IMG/VR virus record: IMGVR_UViG_3300032006_002783
Span: 1 to 40,769 of that record
Strand: one strand, 5' to 3'
From: a virus
Length of the DNA stretch: 40,769 nt
In this document: positions 6,361-14,872 of the stretch, in pieces
Position numbering within the stretch: position 1 is the first letter of the stretch
Layout of the letters: each line of letters starts with the position of its first letter
Translations under genes and position numbers: made by a program
Notes under the pieces: model-generated
What the model was told of the DNA's origin: nothing
Seen by the model: the letters and a program-made list of their open reading frames with translations, nothing else
The model's database searches: none

Positions 6361-8414
6361 TGGTCACTCTCCGTCGGTGCGGGTTGGGCCGCCGCGTCGA
6401 GCTGGGCGGCGAAGCCGGCGCGGTTCAGCGCCTGCATGAGCGGCGTTTCGTCCATCGTGCCCAAGGCACTGGCGAGCAGCGCGCGGGCTTCTGCCTCGCT
6501 GGTGGCGGCCATGATCCGTTCGACGAGCGTGCCGGTCATCGCATTGGCGACGCGGTAGCCGTCCTCTGCGATCATGCGGTCAACGACGCTATCCACATCG
6601 TCATGCGCGCTGGCGGACGGCGACGGTTCGGCGAAGCTGGCTGGAGCCAGTTCGGTGACACCATCATGCCAATCGCTCTGGATCGGCTCGAACCGTTCCG
6701 GCCCGAAGACAAGCCGGCCCTGATAGGCCTGCACCTTCGACAGATCGAGATCGCCGGCTTCGTAGGTCAACGTCACATGCGGGAGGAAGCTGGGATAATC
6801 CCAGCTCGCGCCGGCATCGACCATTTCGCGGTGGCGCCACTGCAATTCCCCGGACTGGAAGATCAGCGCGACCGCGCCATCGGTGCCGAGGCGTTCGACC
6901 AGGCGCGGCCCGCCCGGAGGCACGATCAGCTCGCCGGCATACGATCCCCATTCGCCCATCTTGAACCAGTTGACCGGGCGCTTGGAGTACATGACGGTGA
7001 CGTGCAGCTGATCGGCCGGAACCGTGGACGCGAAACCCTGCTCCTTTGCCCAATCCAGCACTTCGCTGGCGTTGAGCAGCGCACGCGAGACATATAGCGG
7101 GCGCGGATCGTCGGCCGCGAAGCTGGCGACCTGGCGCTTGCCCGGCGCGCGCTTGGCGCCATCGGCGGGCACGGCTGCCGGATCGATGGGCGGGACAGCG
7201 GTCGGCGGCGGTACGGGCGGCATCGATCCCGACGGCGCTTCCGGATCGTCCTTGCGGACATAGCCTTCCCCGTAAGTGTCGGCGAAGCTGGCCTTGGTGC
7301 GGACCCAGCCCAGCGCTGCGAGGCTGGTATCCGTTTCCGCGTTCGCCTTGGCGTCTTCCTCTTCCTCCACGATCCGACGCACGATCGGCGCGGCGACATC
7401 GGGGCCGAAGTTGAAATCAGTCCACCACCGCGCCGGGCCATCGGTGAAACTGTCGGTCAGTTCGTCCGCATCGGACTTGATGACTTCCAGCTTCACATCC
7501 GCGTGGACCTGCCCCTGCGCGCGCGACGATCCGTTGTCGGTCGTCATGGTCTGCGACAGCACAACCTTGGAGATGGCGCCGTCCATGTAGGCGCAGAGCT
7601 GATGGAAATCGGCCGTGCCGGATTTCGCCGCCGTCAGCAGTTCGACGGCCATTCCCTCGGGCACAACAAATCCGCTGTCGGTAGCGATGGCCTGAAGCGC
7701 CTGGAGCAGCTTGTTGACCTGTTCCGGGCTGGTCGACTGCGGATAAGTGCCCTTCGCGGTCGGTGTGCCGAACTTGTCGAGGAAGATGTTCCAGAAGCGG
7801 ATGCCGTTGCGCTTGAACAGCGTGGGCCAATAGAGCCAATGCGCCAGCCCGAGGCCGTAGGGGCTGTCATCGTCCGGCGCGCCGACGGCGTGAACCCAGA
7901 ACTTGCGTTCGGGCATGATCTCGCCCTGCATGTTGCCGGGCACCAGCATCCGCAGGTTGTCCTGATCATCGTAGCGGAAGCGGCGCGCGTGGCGGACCTT
8001 GATGCCCACGAAATCAAAGAGGCCGTCGCGGTAGCCCCACATCATCTCGGCGACCGAGTAGCCGTAGAACGAGCCCATCAGCATCTTGCCGGTGGTCCGG
8101 TCCCACTTCAGGCGCTTGACAGTCTTGTCGAACGCCTCGGCCGCAGCAACGGAACGCGGATCGCTTTCGTCGCCGGGGATCGTGTTCCAGTCGCGCGCGA
8201 CGACGGCGCCGATCCGCTGCTGCAAGGTCGATTTGACCTGATCGTCGTTCAGCACGACATCGTAGGCGCCCCAATCGACCGCCATCGACAGCTTGGGATC
8301 GCGCGCCTCGCGCAGACCGCGCACCCATGGCTGGGTGATGTCGCGCCCGTCGCGGGTTGTCGCGATCTCTCCCAGCAGAGCCGGTTGCGGCTTGGGGATG
8401 GTTGCGTCTGCCAT
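6357..8414 (-). CDS. DUF935 portal protein fused to Acb1-like 2H phosphoesterase domain
   Basis: 685 residues from ATG 8414. Residues about 15-380 are a Mu gp29-type (DUF935) portal: the dodecameric vertex ring through which DNA is packaged and ejected (blocks WNTIPGDESDPRS, WDRTTGKMLMGSFYGYS, KFGTPTAKGTYP). A proline-rich linker (about 390-430) follows. Residues about 438-590 form a 2H phosphoesterase with both HxT motifs, H471-V-T473 and H546-V-T548. It also has the GGPR, RHRE and GASWDYP blocks typical of the Acb1-like C-terminal domain. T4 Acb1 degrades the cyclic nucleotide signals of CBASS. A helical tail of about 85 residues ends the protein. Mu gp29 itself lacks the 2H domain. The domain calls are firm; cyclic nucleotide cleavage here is inference. 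Confidence 0.9.
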   Translation of the reverse strand: MADATIPKPQPALLGEIATTRDGRDITQPWVRGLREARDPKLSMAVDWGAYDVVLNDDQVKSTLQQRIGAVVARDWNTIPGDESDPRSVAAAEAFDKTVKRLKWDRTTGKMLMGSFYGYSVAEMMWGYRDGLFDFVGIKVRHARRFRYDDQDNLRMLVPGNMQGEIMPERKFWVHAVGAPDDDSPYGLGLAHWLYWPTLFKRNGIRFWNIFLDKFGTPTAKGTYPQSTSPEQVNKLLQALQAIATDSGFVVPEGMAVELLTAAKSGTADFHQLCAYMDGAISKVVLSQTMTTDNGSSRAQGQVHADVKLEVIKSDADELTDSFTDGPARWWTDFNFGPDVAAPIVRRIVEEEEDAKANAETDTSLAALGWVRTKASFADTYGEGYVRKDDPEAPSGSMPPVPPPTAVPPIDPAAVPADGAKRAPGKRQVASFAADDPRPLYVSRALLNASEVLDWAKEQGFASTVPADQLHVTVMYSKRPVNWFKMGEWGSYAGELIVPPGGPRLVERLGTDGAVALIFQSGELQWRHREMVDAGASWDYPSFLPHVTLTYEAGDLDLSKVQAYQGRLVFGPERFEPIQSDWHDGVTELAPASFAEPSPSASAHDDVDSVVDRMIAEDGYRVANAMTGTLVERIMAATSEAEARALLASALGTMDETPLMQALNRAGFAAQLDAAAQPAPTESDQ

Positions 8415-8416
8415 GG

Positions 8417-8809
8417 TTACTTGCGGGCCTTTCGATTGCGGCGGTATTGCGCACGGCGCGCCGGATCGTTGGCGTCGGTCCATTCGGCCCGGCCCATGGC
8501 AACGCGGTGCAGGAAGACAGTGGCTTCGTTCAGCCCGGCAGCGCCATCGAGCGAGACGAAGTCGAGGTGCGGCACCGGATGGGTGTTGTTGACCGGCAGC
8601 CGGTGGTTGGACACGCGGATCAGCCAGTCACGCTGGCCAGCGTCGCGCAGGGTGACATAGCGCGAGGCCGAGCCGCGACTGTGGCTGGCCTTGATCGATA
8701 CGACCTTCAGGCCGAGTTCGCGCGCGGCGGTGCCAAGGCGCATGGCCAGTGCAAGGATGTCCTGTGCCGTAGCGCAGCCAGCGCCGGTGACTATCCGCAA
8801 CATCGTCAT
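8417..8809 (-). CDS. Hypothetical protein between terminase and portal (130 aa)
   Basis: ATG 8809 shares a base with the terminase stop, and the gene ends two bases before the portal start, so all three are co-translated. The protein is basic, with a SASRYVTLRDAGQRDWLIRVSNHRLP core and a C-terminal RRAQYRRNRKARK tail. Its closely packed strands and the arginine-rich end suggest nucleic-acid binding, but I do not recognise a family. Mu has no gene between gp28 and gp29. Confidence 0.6.
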   Translation of the reverse strand: MTMLRIVTGAGCATAQDILALAMRLGTAARELGLKVVSIKASHSRGSASRYVTLRDAGQRDWLIRVSNHRLPVNNTHPVPHLDFVSLDGAAGLNEATVFLHRVAMGRAEWTDANDPARRAQYRRNRKARK

Positions 8810-10281
8810 CAGAAGAACAGCCCGCTTGCCCGGCGCCGGATGGTTCCGAAGCCGGTGGTGTTGATGATCATTTCTTCAGCGGTCAGCCGCGAGTCCGGGA
8901 GCCGATGCACGTCGATCGGCGCGGCATTGTCGTTCGCGGCCGACACGCACAGCGCCGCCGCCCAGAACCGGTCACCGTGGCCATCGCTTTCGCCATCGTG
9001 GACCAGGCGCACTCCGCCGGTGGCGGTGAATGCCTTGGTGATCGAGTGCAGATCGTCCCGCAGCAGCATGTCGCCAACCGGGATGCGGAACTTGCGATCC
9101 TCCATGGCGTCCTTGAGCAGCGAGGCCATCGCGAACTTGCGGACCATGGAAAAGATGACGCCTTCCACGCGCGAGCGGCCCAGCAAGTCCTGGGCGGCTT
9201 CCACGAAGGGTTCGCCCATGCCGGTCTGGTCGATCGCGACGCGCGACGCCCGGTCGCGGTTCACCACGCGCGCCAGTTCCGCCAGCTGCGCCCGGAACGG
9301 TGCGCGGCGCATGGTGATGATCTCGCGCGGGTAAAGCGTGTCGCCGATCTTCACCGCGACCCAGATGCAGGTAAGGTCTTTCTTGCGGGCGATATCCATG
9401 CCGACGAAGACTTCGCCGTTCGTGGGCCGCAGTTCCTCGCCATACTCCCGTTCGGCGGTGATGATCTCGCCGGTGTATTCAACGACCTTGAACCGGCCAT
9501 AACCTTCGGTTTCAACGGCGTTGATCAGATCGAAATCAAGCCACGCGGTAGCTTCGTCGAGCCACTTCAGCTCGAATTCCTGCGCCCACAGGTCCGCGTC
9601 GTTCAGCGCGGCCTTGAGTTCATCGACGTTGCGGTCGAGGCCCTGCCTGACCGCGTCGTAGATATCGACGATATGGCGCGACCAGATCGACGGGTTGGCC
9701 GTCATGATCTCGTAGAACTTGTTCCCCTTGCCGTTGGGCGTGGAAACGACGCGCAGCTTCCAGCCCTTGGAGATCACGGGGAACAGCGCGCCCCAGATAG
9801 CCTTGGACTTGGCGTGGAACGCGAATTCGTCGAGCAGGACGTTGGCCGAGAAGCCGCGCGCGGTGTCCGGATTGGCGGGCAGCGCGGTGATGCGCGAGCC
9901 GCCCGGAAATTCCACCTCGAACGCGCGATAGGTGGCGCCGGTCTCTTCGGAACGCCATTCGCCCTCCTGCACTTCCGGCGGCGCGCCCTTCAAGCCGTTG
10001 TAAAGCTCCCAGAACGCGCGCGTCATCGGCTTCACGTTCTCGGTCATGGCCTCCATGGCCTGGCGTTCGCCGCGCGAGAGGATCACCCAGCGGGTACGCT
10101 TGCGCGCCAGCTCCGCTTCGATGCAGTCATCGACCAGCTCGGCGCAGGACGTGAAGGTCTTGCCCGTCTGGCGCGCGAACATGCCGGCCTTGAACCGGCT
10201 ACGGTCCTGCAACCACTTCCACTGGTAGGGGTGGAAGTTGATGAGCCGTTGCAGCTCGTCACGGACCGCGAAGTCGGCCAT
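8809..10281 (-). CDS. Mu gp28-type terminase large subunit
   Basis: The packaging motor ATPase and nuclease. It is 490 residues long, within the family range. The ATPase domain shows Walker A ARQTGKT (about residues 36-42) and Walker B VLLDEFAFH (about 169-177). The RNase H-like nuclease begins with VGMDIARKKDLTCIW (about 288-302). It pairs with the DUF3486 protein upstream (stop and start overlap at 10281) and docks on the portal encoded just downstream. Mu-type phages package from the left end of integrated copies by a headful mechanism. Confidence 0.92.
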   Translation of the reverse strand: MADFAVRDELQRLINFHPYQWKWLQDRSRFKAGMFARQTGKTFTSCAELVDDCIEAELARKRTRWVILSRGERQAMEAMTENVKPMTRAFWELYNGLKGAPPEVQEGEWRSEETGATYRAFEVEFPGGSRITALPANPDTARGFSANVLLDEFAFHAKSKAIWGALFPVISKGWKLRVVSTPNGKGNKFYEIMTANPSIWSRHIVDIYDAVRQGLDRNVDELKAALNDADLWAQEFELKWLDEATAWLDFDLINAVETEGYGRFKVVEYTGEIITAEREYGEELRPTNGEVFVGMDIARKKDLTCIWVAVKIGDTLYPREIITMRRAPFRAQLAELARVVNRDRASRVAIDQTGMGEPFVEAAQDLLGRSRVEGVIFSMVRKFAMASLLKDAMEDRKFRIPVGDMLLRDDLHSITKAFTATGGVRLVHDGESDGHGDRFWAAALCVSAANDNAAPIDVHRLPDSRLTAEEMIINTTGFGTIRRRASGLFF

Positions 10282-10820
10282 CAGTCGGCAAATCCGAGGA
10301 TGCGGCGGGCACGCTTCAGCGCATCGGGGTCAAGCTCGCCCTTGCCACCGGCATCGTCCAGCTTCCGGCGCATTTCCGCTTCGGCCTGCTTGCGGCCTTC
10401 CTCGCGGACGCGGGCGTCGCGATCGGCGTCGATCTTCGCGGCCGACTGCAGTTCCTTCGTGGCCTTGGCCAGAAAATGGAACGCCTTCGGGTCGAGGTCT
10501 TCGCCGTCGCCGGCCGCCAACGGCAGGACCATGCGCGCACCGATGCTGGTGAGCAGCTGGACCATGAGCTTGCCTTCGGCGTTCTGCGCGCTGCCGAAGT
10601 CCTTGGCGAAGCTCTCGGCCACCACGCGGATATCGCGGTGCCGTTCGGCGAGGCCGGCATAGTCCTTCGCGTAGCGGCCCACGGCCGAGCGTGAACGGGG
10701 ATGGCCGAGGTCGGCCAATTTCTCGACAATGCCGTCGATCGTAGCGCCGGCTTCGAGCGCGCTGACAACGGCCGCCTGCACTTCCTTGGGCAGGGTCTTG
10801 ATGGACGATTTGCGGCCCAT
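10281..10820 (-). CDS. DUF3486 protein (Mu gp27-like, small terminase role)
   Basis: 179 residues from ATG 10820. The N-terminal helix-turn-helix region (LPKEVQAAVVSALEAGATIDGIV followed by HPRSRSAVGRYAKDY) and the long charged helix at residues 120-165 are typical of DUF3486. The family sits immediately before the Mu-type large terminase, as here, and is taken to be the DNA-recognising small subunit. It overlaps the large-subunit start by one base. Confidence 0.85.
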   Translation of the reverse strand: MGRKSSIKTLPKEVQAAVVSALEAGATIDGIVEKLADLGHPRSRSAVGRYAKDYAGLAERHRDIRVVAESFAKDFGSAQNAEGKLMVQLLTSIGARMVLPLAAGDGEDLDPKAFHFLAKATKELQSAAKIDADRDARVREEGRKQAEAEMRRKLDDAGGKGELDPDALKRARRILGFAD

Positions 10821-10821
10821 G

Positions 10822-11112
10822 TCAGTCGCCGGTCTTGTGGCGCCAGACGCCTTCGACGACGAGGCGGCCCTCGGCGATGTCGCGCCCGTCGGCAAGGATG
10901 CGGGCGACCAGGAACGGGCCGAGTTCCTCGCTGGCGATCAGCTTCTGTTCGGCCAGCCACCGCAACTGGTCCGCCACGTCGCGCCGCGCGATGCGATGGC
11001 CGAGCTGGGCAAGCAGCATGGCGAGGACATCATCGTTCTGCTCGCCGCCGATGTCGTTGAGCAGATCGAGGATGGCGCGCCGGATCAGCGGGACGATGGC
11101 GGCCGGGATCAT
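10822..11112 (-). CDS. VpaChn25_0724-type winged-helix phage protein (Mu gp26-like)
   Basis: 96 residues from ATG 11112, overlapping the DUF2730 stop (ATGA). The pattern RRAILDLLNDIGGEQNDDVL, then RRDVADQLRWLAEQKLI, then VARILADGRDIAEG, is the winged-helix architecture of this Mu gp26-like family. The exact job is unknown; conserved position between gp25 and gp27 homologues suggests a role in late head assembly or packaging. Confidence 0.8.
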   Translation of the reverse strand: MIPAAIVPLIRRAILDLLNDIGGEQNDDVLAMLLAQLGHRIARRDVADQLRWLAEQKLIASEELGPFLVARILADGRDIAEGRLVVEGVWRHKTGD

Positions 11113-11471
11113 CGATCCAGCCCCCGATCCACGAGGATTTTCAGATAATCGTTGGTAGAGTTGAGCTGCCGCTCGATGCTGCCAAGGCCGCGCTCTACCC
11201 CGCTTACGCGGGCATCAACCGCCGCGATCTTTTCCATGAGCTGGATGCGCGTCGGTGCGCTGTCCTGCTCCTGCGCAAGATGATCGACGGCCGTGGTGGT
11301 GGCCGTCAGCCTGTTGGCGAGATCCCCGACGGTCCGCGCCAGGCTGTCGAAATCGGCCTTGGTCGGGAATTGCGTGCGGAGATAGAGGAAGCCGGCGCCG
11401 AACAGGATCGGCGTAATCGCGGAAATGATCGGCCACAGGTCGATCATGATATTGAGCAGGGAGGACGGCAC
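11109..11471 (-). CDS. DUF2730 protein (Mu gp25-like), membrane-anchored coiled coil
   Basis: 120 residues. One N-terminal membrane segment (LWPIISAITPILFGAGFLYL, residues 12-31) is followed by a long coiled-coil region ending STNDYLKILVDRG. This matches DUF2730, a conserved Mu-group protein located after the lysis/Mor region. It is the first gene after the Mor-regulated gap and so probably the first gene of the leftward late operon. Function is not established. Confidence 0.82.
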   Translation of the reverse strand: MPSSLLNIMIDLWPIISAITPILFGAGFLYLRTQFPTKADFDSLARTVGDLANRLTATTTAVDHLAQEQDSAPTRIQLMEKIAAVDARVSGVERGLGSIERQLNSTNDYLKILVDRGLDR

Positions 11472-11515
11472 GGATCAGCCCTCCACCGACGAAACAGGAT
11501 GTCCGAAACGCAAAA

Positions 11516-11572
11516 CGGCCTCCACGCGCAGCAGCGATGAAACTGTGTTTCACCGTGCTGGAATGGAGGCCG
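11516..11572. promoter_or_regulatory. Long dyad in the Mor-DUF2730 gap (candidate late promoter region)
   Basis: CGGCCTCCA (11516-11524) pairs with TGGAGGCCG (11564-11572). An inner dyad GAAAC-TGT-GTTTC (11539-11551) lies at the centre and AGCA/TGCT (11530-11533 and 11556-11559) in between. The 145-base gap separates mor from the first late gene. Mor-family activators bind dyad sites just upstream of their promoters, so this may be the late-promoter operator; an attenuator or terminator hairpin is the other reading. Confidence 0.5.
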
Positions 11573-11616
11573 CAGACGTGGAGTCCCACGGTGCGCACCA
11601 AAGCGCTATCGGGCGG

Positions 11617-12099
11617 TCAATTCTCGCCGAACATTTCGAGTTGCCGTGCATCCTTAGGGCGGACCAGCAAGGGCGCCGCCTGGCATTCGGTGCCTTCGTC
11701 GGTCTGGTTGACCAGACGGGAAAGGTGCCGCCGCGCCATGCGCAGGATCGCGGCCCCTTCCACGACAGTCAGCCGACCGGCGCGGATCGCAGCAATGACG
11801 CCTTGCCGCCGTGCGCGCAAGAGCGCGTTGCGCCCCGTAGGGATCGGCAGGCGTTCGCGGCCATAGACGTGGCTAAGGATGGCGGCCTTGTCCGATCCGA
11901 CGATTTCGACAAACGGGCTGCGCCCGGCGTCCATCGGAATGTAAACCTCCTGCCCTGCGAAGGCATCGACCAGGCGCAGCGTATCGTAAGGTCCGATGTG
12001 CGCCGCCATCTCCAGCATCATCGGCGGCCAGCTTTCGTGCGGCTTCGCATCTGGCGGGATCGGGATGTCTTCCGGCCGGAAGGTGCGCGGGCGGGCCAT
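11617..12099 (-). CDS. mor: Mor transcription activator family protein
   Basis: 160 residues from ATG 12099. The family pattern is clear: an N-terminal dimerisation part (MLEMAAHIGPYDTLRLVDAFAG, QEVYIP) and a C-terminal helix-turn-helix (RARRQGVIAAIRAGR, VVEGAAILRMARRHLSRLV). In Mu, Mor turns on the middle promoter; here it directly precedes the late operon, separated by a gap that carries a large dyad, so it probably activates that operon and maybe the rightward late arm. No separate C activator is seen. Confidence 0.87.
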   Translation of the reverse strand: MARPRTFRPEDIPIPPDAKPHESWPPMMLEMAAHIGPYDTLRLVDAFAGQEVYIPMDAGRSPFVEIVGSDKAAILSHVYGRERLPIPTGRNALLRARRQGVIAAIRAGRLTVVEGAAILRMARRHLSRLVNQTDEGTECQAAPLLVRPKDARQLEMFGEN

Positions 12100-12101
12100 G
12101 G

Positions 12102-12794
12102 CTATTCGCCGCGCAGGCGCAGGATGCCGCCAAGGTGACGGATCAGGCCATCCAGTTCGGCAACATGCAGATCGTAACAGGACCGATCGCGATCATAGCC
12201 TTGCCCCTCGACCCAGGCGGCGATCCGCTCGGCGCTGCCGCCACCGTGGCGATCGATCCGCCCTCGCAAGGCGTTGATGACGGCGCAGCGTTCGTGATGG
12301 GTGGCCGTAAAGCCATCCGTCTCGATCTGAATAGCTGCTGTCTCTTCGCTGGTGGGCCACTGCACACCCTCGCGCTCCAGCCAAAACTTCAGCGCCTCGA
12401 TCACGGCGGGGGCATGGCGATGGTCGAGGAAACGCAGAGCGCTGACACCCGTCTGACGCTTGACGAAGGCGCCGATCGCCCGGTCATCCGATTTGTCGAC
12501 CAGGCCCAGCCAGTACAGGCTCCACCACAACGCGCGAACCTTGCCGATGTGGGCGCGGTGCCCGGCCGGGGCGGTGTGGCTGCGGTTGAGGTGATCGAGC
12601 AAGCGCGCCATCTCGCCTATGGTCATGTCCGACAGGCTTTCCTTGCCGATTAATCTGGACTGGAGCGCCTTGCGGTCATCATCATCCATCTTGTTGGCGT
12701 GGCAGGCCGCGCGGACGGCGCGGTAGAACCGCAGCCGTTCAGCCGAGGTCTTGCCCTGGCGGCGCCCATGCTGGGCGTGAACGGTCTTAGCCAT
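12102..12794 (-). CDS. GemA-like regulatory protein
   Basis: 230 residues from ATG 12794. The N-terminal half carries the GemA (DUF1018) pattern LRFYRAVRAACHANKMDDDDRKALQS, then SLSDMTIGEMARLLDHLN. The C-terminal half has WWSLYWLGLVDKSDDRAIGAFVKRQTGVS. In Mu, GemA/Mor overlap and modulate host gene expression and DNA topology. The gene lies two bases before mor, as in Mu (gemA-mor). The length is a little above that of Mu GemA. Confidence 0.83.
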   Translation of the reverse strand: MAKTVHAQHGRRQGKTSAERLRFYRAVRAACHANKMDDDDRKALQSRLIGKESLSDMTIGEMARLLDHLNRSHTAPAGHRAHIGKVRALWWSLYWLGLVDKSDDRAIGAFVKRQTGVSALRFLDHRHAPAVIEALKFWLEREGVQWPTSEETAAIQIETDGFTATHHERCAVINALRGRIDRHGGGSAERIAAWVEGQGYDRDRSCYDLHVAELDGLIRHLGGILRLRGE

Positions 12795-13059
12795 GGGCGG
12801 TCTCCCGGCGCTGCAGCTCGGCGCGCAAGGCTGCTGTCGTGAAGCGATCGAGCTGGATTTGGGCGGGCGCGATGTTGCGGCGACCGCCATGGGTTTTGAC
12901 CAGATGCCCATCGCGCACGAGGGCCGCGACCGCTTCGTGAGCGCGGGTGCGGGACTTGGTGCCAAGGTGCGCCGCGATCTCCTTCAACGAGGGGGCGATG
13001 CGGCGATCGGTGTAGTACTGCTCGATGAAATCGAGCGCGCGGCGTTGCTGCGGGGTCAT
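12787..13059 (-). CDS. LexA-type winged-helix DNA-binding protein (90 aa)
   Basis: Resembles an isolated LexA N-terminal domain: TPQQRRALDFIEQYYTDRRIAPSLKEIAAHLG, then SRTRAHEAVAALVRDGHLV. There is no S24 peptidase part, so it cannot self-cleave. It probably binds DNA in phage early regulation. It overlaps gemA by 8 bases and the preceding stop by 4. Confidence 0.75.
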   Translation of the reverse strand: MTPQQRRALDFIEQYYTDRRIAPSLKEIAAHLGTKSRTRAHEAVAALVRDGHLVKTHGGRRNIAPAQIQLDRFTTAALRAELQRRETAHG

Positions 13060-13313
13060 TGGACTGTCCCCCGCGTTGGCGCTTCCGCGCGCGTGGCGGC
13101 AAAGACCGCGTCGGCCAACAGACCGGCAACGGCGTCAATCTCTTCGCCGGACAACCGGACATAGAAAGCCCGCCCGCCACGCGAGATCGTGACAAACACC
13201 TCGTCGCCGAGGACGCCGAACGCGATCCCATCGTGCACGTGTCCGCCCGACTGATAGACGGGCATATCGCGCCCGACGACCCGGAGCGGGATCAGAGGGT
13301 TATCGCCGCTCAC
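13056..13313 (-). CDS. Hypothetical early protein (85 aa)
   Basis: Starts at GTG 13313, overlapping the previous stop (GTGA), which is the best-supported start because upstream ATGs lie inside the previous gene. The sequence is beta-rich (GDEVFVTISRGGRAFYVRLSG) followed by a helix (IDAVAGLLADAVFAA). No family recognised. Confidence 0.65.
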   Translation of the reverse strand: MSGDNPLIPLRVVGRDMPVYQSGGHVHDGIAFGVLGDEVFVTISRGGRAFYVRLSGEEIDAVAGLLADAVFAATRAEAPTRGTVQ

Positions 13314-14065
13314 TTGCCGATCTCCTTGTCCAACAGGCGGAAGAGGACATCGACGACGAAGCGCCATGCGGCATGTTCCGAGCGATAGTCGCGGGCGAGC
13401 TTGGCCGCCTGCGCCATGTAGCAGGCGGCATCGACGGCCGAGCCGTCCGCCGCGCGATAGGCCGCGTGGACGGCATGCTCGGCGGCTTTCAGCGCCTGTC
13501 GTTCCTGCCCAGCCGTGCCAAGGGTAAGGCGTGGCGCAAGTGCATGCTGGCGCCGCGCGGCTTCGCCAGCAGCTTCAAGTTCCTGTTGGTGATACAGGGC
13601 GCGCCAGACATCGTCGCATGCCCGCAACACGCCCTCATACCGCGCGCGCGCCGCAGGCTTGGTGCCATAGACCCGACCGGCTGACGCATCGAGCCAGCGG
13701 GCCACGTCGGTTGCATACCAGACGACTTCCATCATCAGGCCGACGTGAACGCGTCCCCAGCCATCTCTATCCAGCACCGGCCAGCGTGCGGCACGGTCGA
13801 TCAGGCCCGACGCGAAGCGCTGGAGCTGATGCGACGGCAGCCCATCAACGACGGCCGGAACGAACCGGGCAAGCCAACGCGGCATAAGCGCGGCAGGGCA
13901 ATCCTCGGTGCCGTTGATGTCCTTGCCGAAGGCGGCCAGGAGGCACACCAGTTCGCGGCCCTGTTCGTCCTGGCGCCGCCAGTGTCCCTGCGCGATGGCG
14001 CCGGCCGCCAGATAGGACCGGGCGAGTTCCACCCGGTGTTGGCGTGTCATGGTCTGAAGTGTCAT
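13310..14065 (-). CDS. Hypothetical helical early protein (251 aa)
   Basis: From ATG 14065 with AGGAT upstream; a second ATG lies at 14050. The protein is strongly helical and Ala-rich, with Trp/Tyr-rich stretches (WGRVHVGLMMEVVWYATDVARWL) and a C-terminal segment rich in Ala and His. It has no signal peptide and no motif I recognise. It sits in the early operon between gam and small regulators, the semi-essential early region in Mu that holds host-interaction genes. Confidence 0.7.
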   Translation of the reverse strand: MTLQTMTRQHRVELARSYLAAGAIAQGHWRRQDEQGRELVCLLAAFGKDINGTEDCPAALMPRWLARFVPAVVDGLPSHQLQRFASGLIDRAARWPVLDRDGWGRVHVGLMMEVVWYATDVARWLDASAGRVYGTKPAARARYEGVLRACDDVWRALYHQQELEAAGEAARRQHALAPRLTLGTAGQERQALKAAEHAVHAAYRAADGSAVDAACYMAQAAKLARDYRSEHAAWRFVVDVLFRLLDKEIGK

Positions 14066-14120
14066 GGGGTGATCCTTGGGAAAGGGCGCGGGCAGCGCGC
14101 GGCACCGCCCGCGCCGATGG

Positions 14121-14681
14121 TCATTCGTCCGTTTCAGGCGTGGTGGCGGTGTCGGCCGGTTTCGGGCGCGGCCAATCGACGAAGAATTCCTCGCCCTGGT
14201 CCACGAAGGCCCCGAGTTCCACGAGCACGGCGCCCGTCTCATCGTTGGCCTGGATCGCCTTGATCGCTGCCGGCTTGTCGAGCTTGTGCGTGGTGCGCAG
14301 GGTCACGAGCTTTCCGCGATCGAGCAGCTTGGCGACAAGCATGCCCATCCTGATGCCGCGCAGGCGAAGGGCCGGCGGCGACGTGCGTTCGCCGATCATG
14401 CAGCCGGCAAGCGTTATCGATTTGCGCTTGCCATGCGTGAGTTCTGGCGCAGCCACCGCCCACCACGCGCGCAGCTGGCGGAAGATGTCGGCCGCGCGGA
14501 CTTCGAGCGGCTTCGCGGTTTCGTCACGTACCAGCTCGATCTTCGCGATCGCGGCGCTGGCATCGATTTCCAGCTGGGCGATCGTATCGGAAAGATCGCG
14601 ATATTCGCCGATCAGCGCGATGGCGGCTTCAAGGGTTTGCGGTGCTTCCTGCTTCGGAGCCTTGCGGCGCGGTGGTGCCAT
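14121..14681 (-). CDS. gam: Host-nuclease inhibitor Gam (Mu type)
   Basis: 186 residues. The pattern of Mu Gam is visible: a long N-terminal antiparallel helix (ALIGEYRDLSDTIAQLEIDA), a WWAVAAPEL turn, KRKSITLAGCMIGERTSPPAL, and RLVTLRTTHKLDKPA-like C-terminal part. Mu Gam is a Ku-like protein that coats double-strand DNA ends against exonucleases. ATG 14681 lies three bases past the previous stop. The place after A and B is the same as in Mu. Confidence 0.87.
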   Translation of the reverse strand: MAPPRRKAPKQEAPQTLEAAIALIGEYRDLSDTIAQLEIDASAAIAKIELVRDETAKPLEVRAADIFRQLRAWWAVAAPELTHGKRKSITLAGCMIGERTSPPALRLRGIRMGMLVAKLLDRGKLVTLRTTHKLDKPAAIKAIQANDETGAVLVELGAFVDQGEEFFVDWPRPKPADTATTPETDE

Positions 14682-14683
14682 GG

Positions 14684-14872
14684 TCAGTCTTCCAGTCTGG
14701 TTGGGGTGGCGGGGATGGTGATGAGGGCGACGGCACCGCAGACCGCGCATTCCGCGCTCTGCCGGCCGACCAGCCAGTTGATGGAGCCGCAGCCCTGGCA
14801 ACGGTTCGGTTCATCCGTGCGGAAGGCAGGCGGCGGCGAATGCGGTTCAGGCGTGACGATCGGCCGGATCAC
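14684..14872 (-). CDS. Small zinc-ribbon protein (62 aa)
   Basis: Starts at GTG 14872, overlapping the previous stop (GTGA). It has two CxxC pairs, CQGC and CAVC, about 17 residues apart with a conserved-looking GSINWLVGRQSAEC spacer: a typical zinc ribbon. It ends just before gam. Probably a small nucleic-acid or protein adaptor; no specific role can be assigned. Confidence 0.65.
   Translation of the reverse strand: MIRPIVTPEPHSPPPAFRTDEPNRCQGCGSINWLVGRQSAECAVCGAVALITIPATPTRLED

Noticed and set aside
8905-10662. Long plus-strand open frame opposite the terminase genes
   Set aside because: It mirrors the GC-rich codon pattern of the minus-strand terminase and DUF3486 genes, which have clear motifs; it has no recognisable domain.
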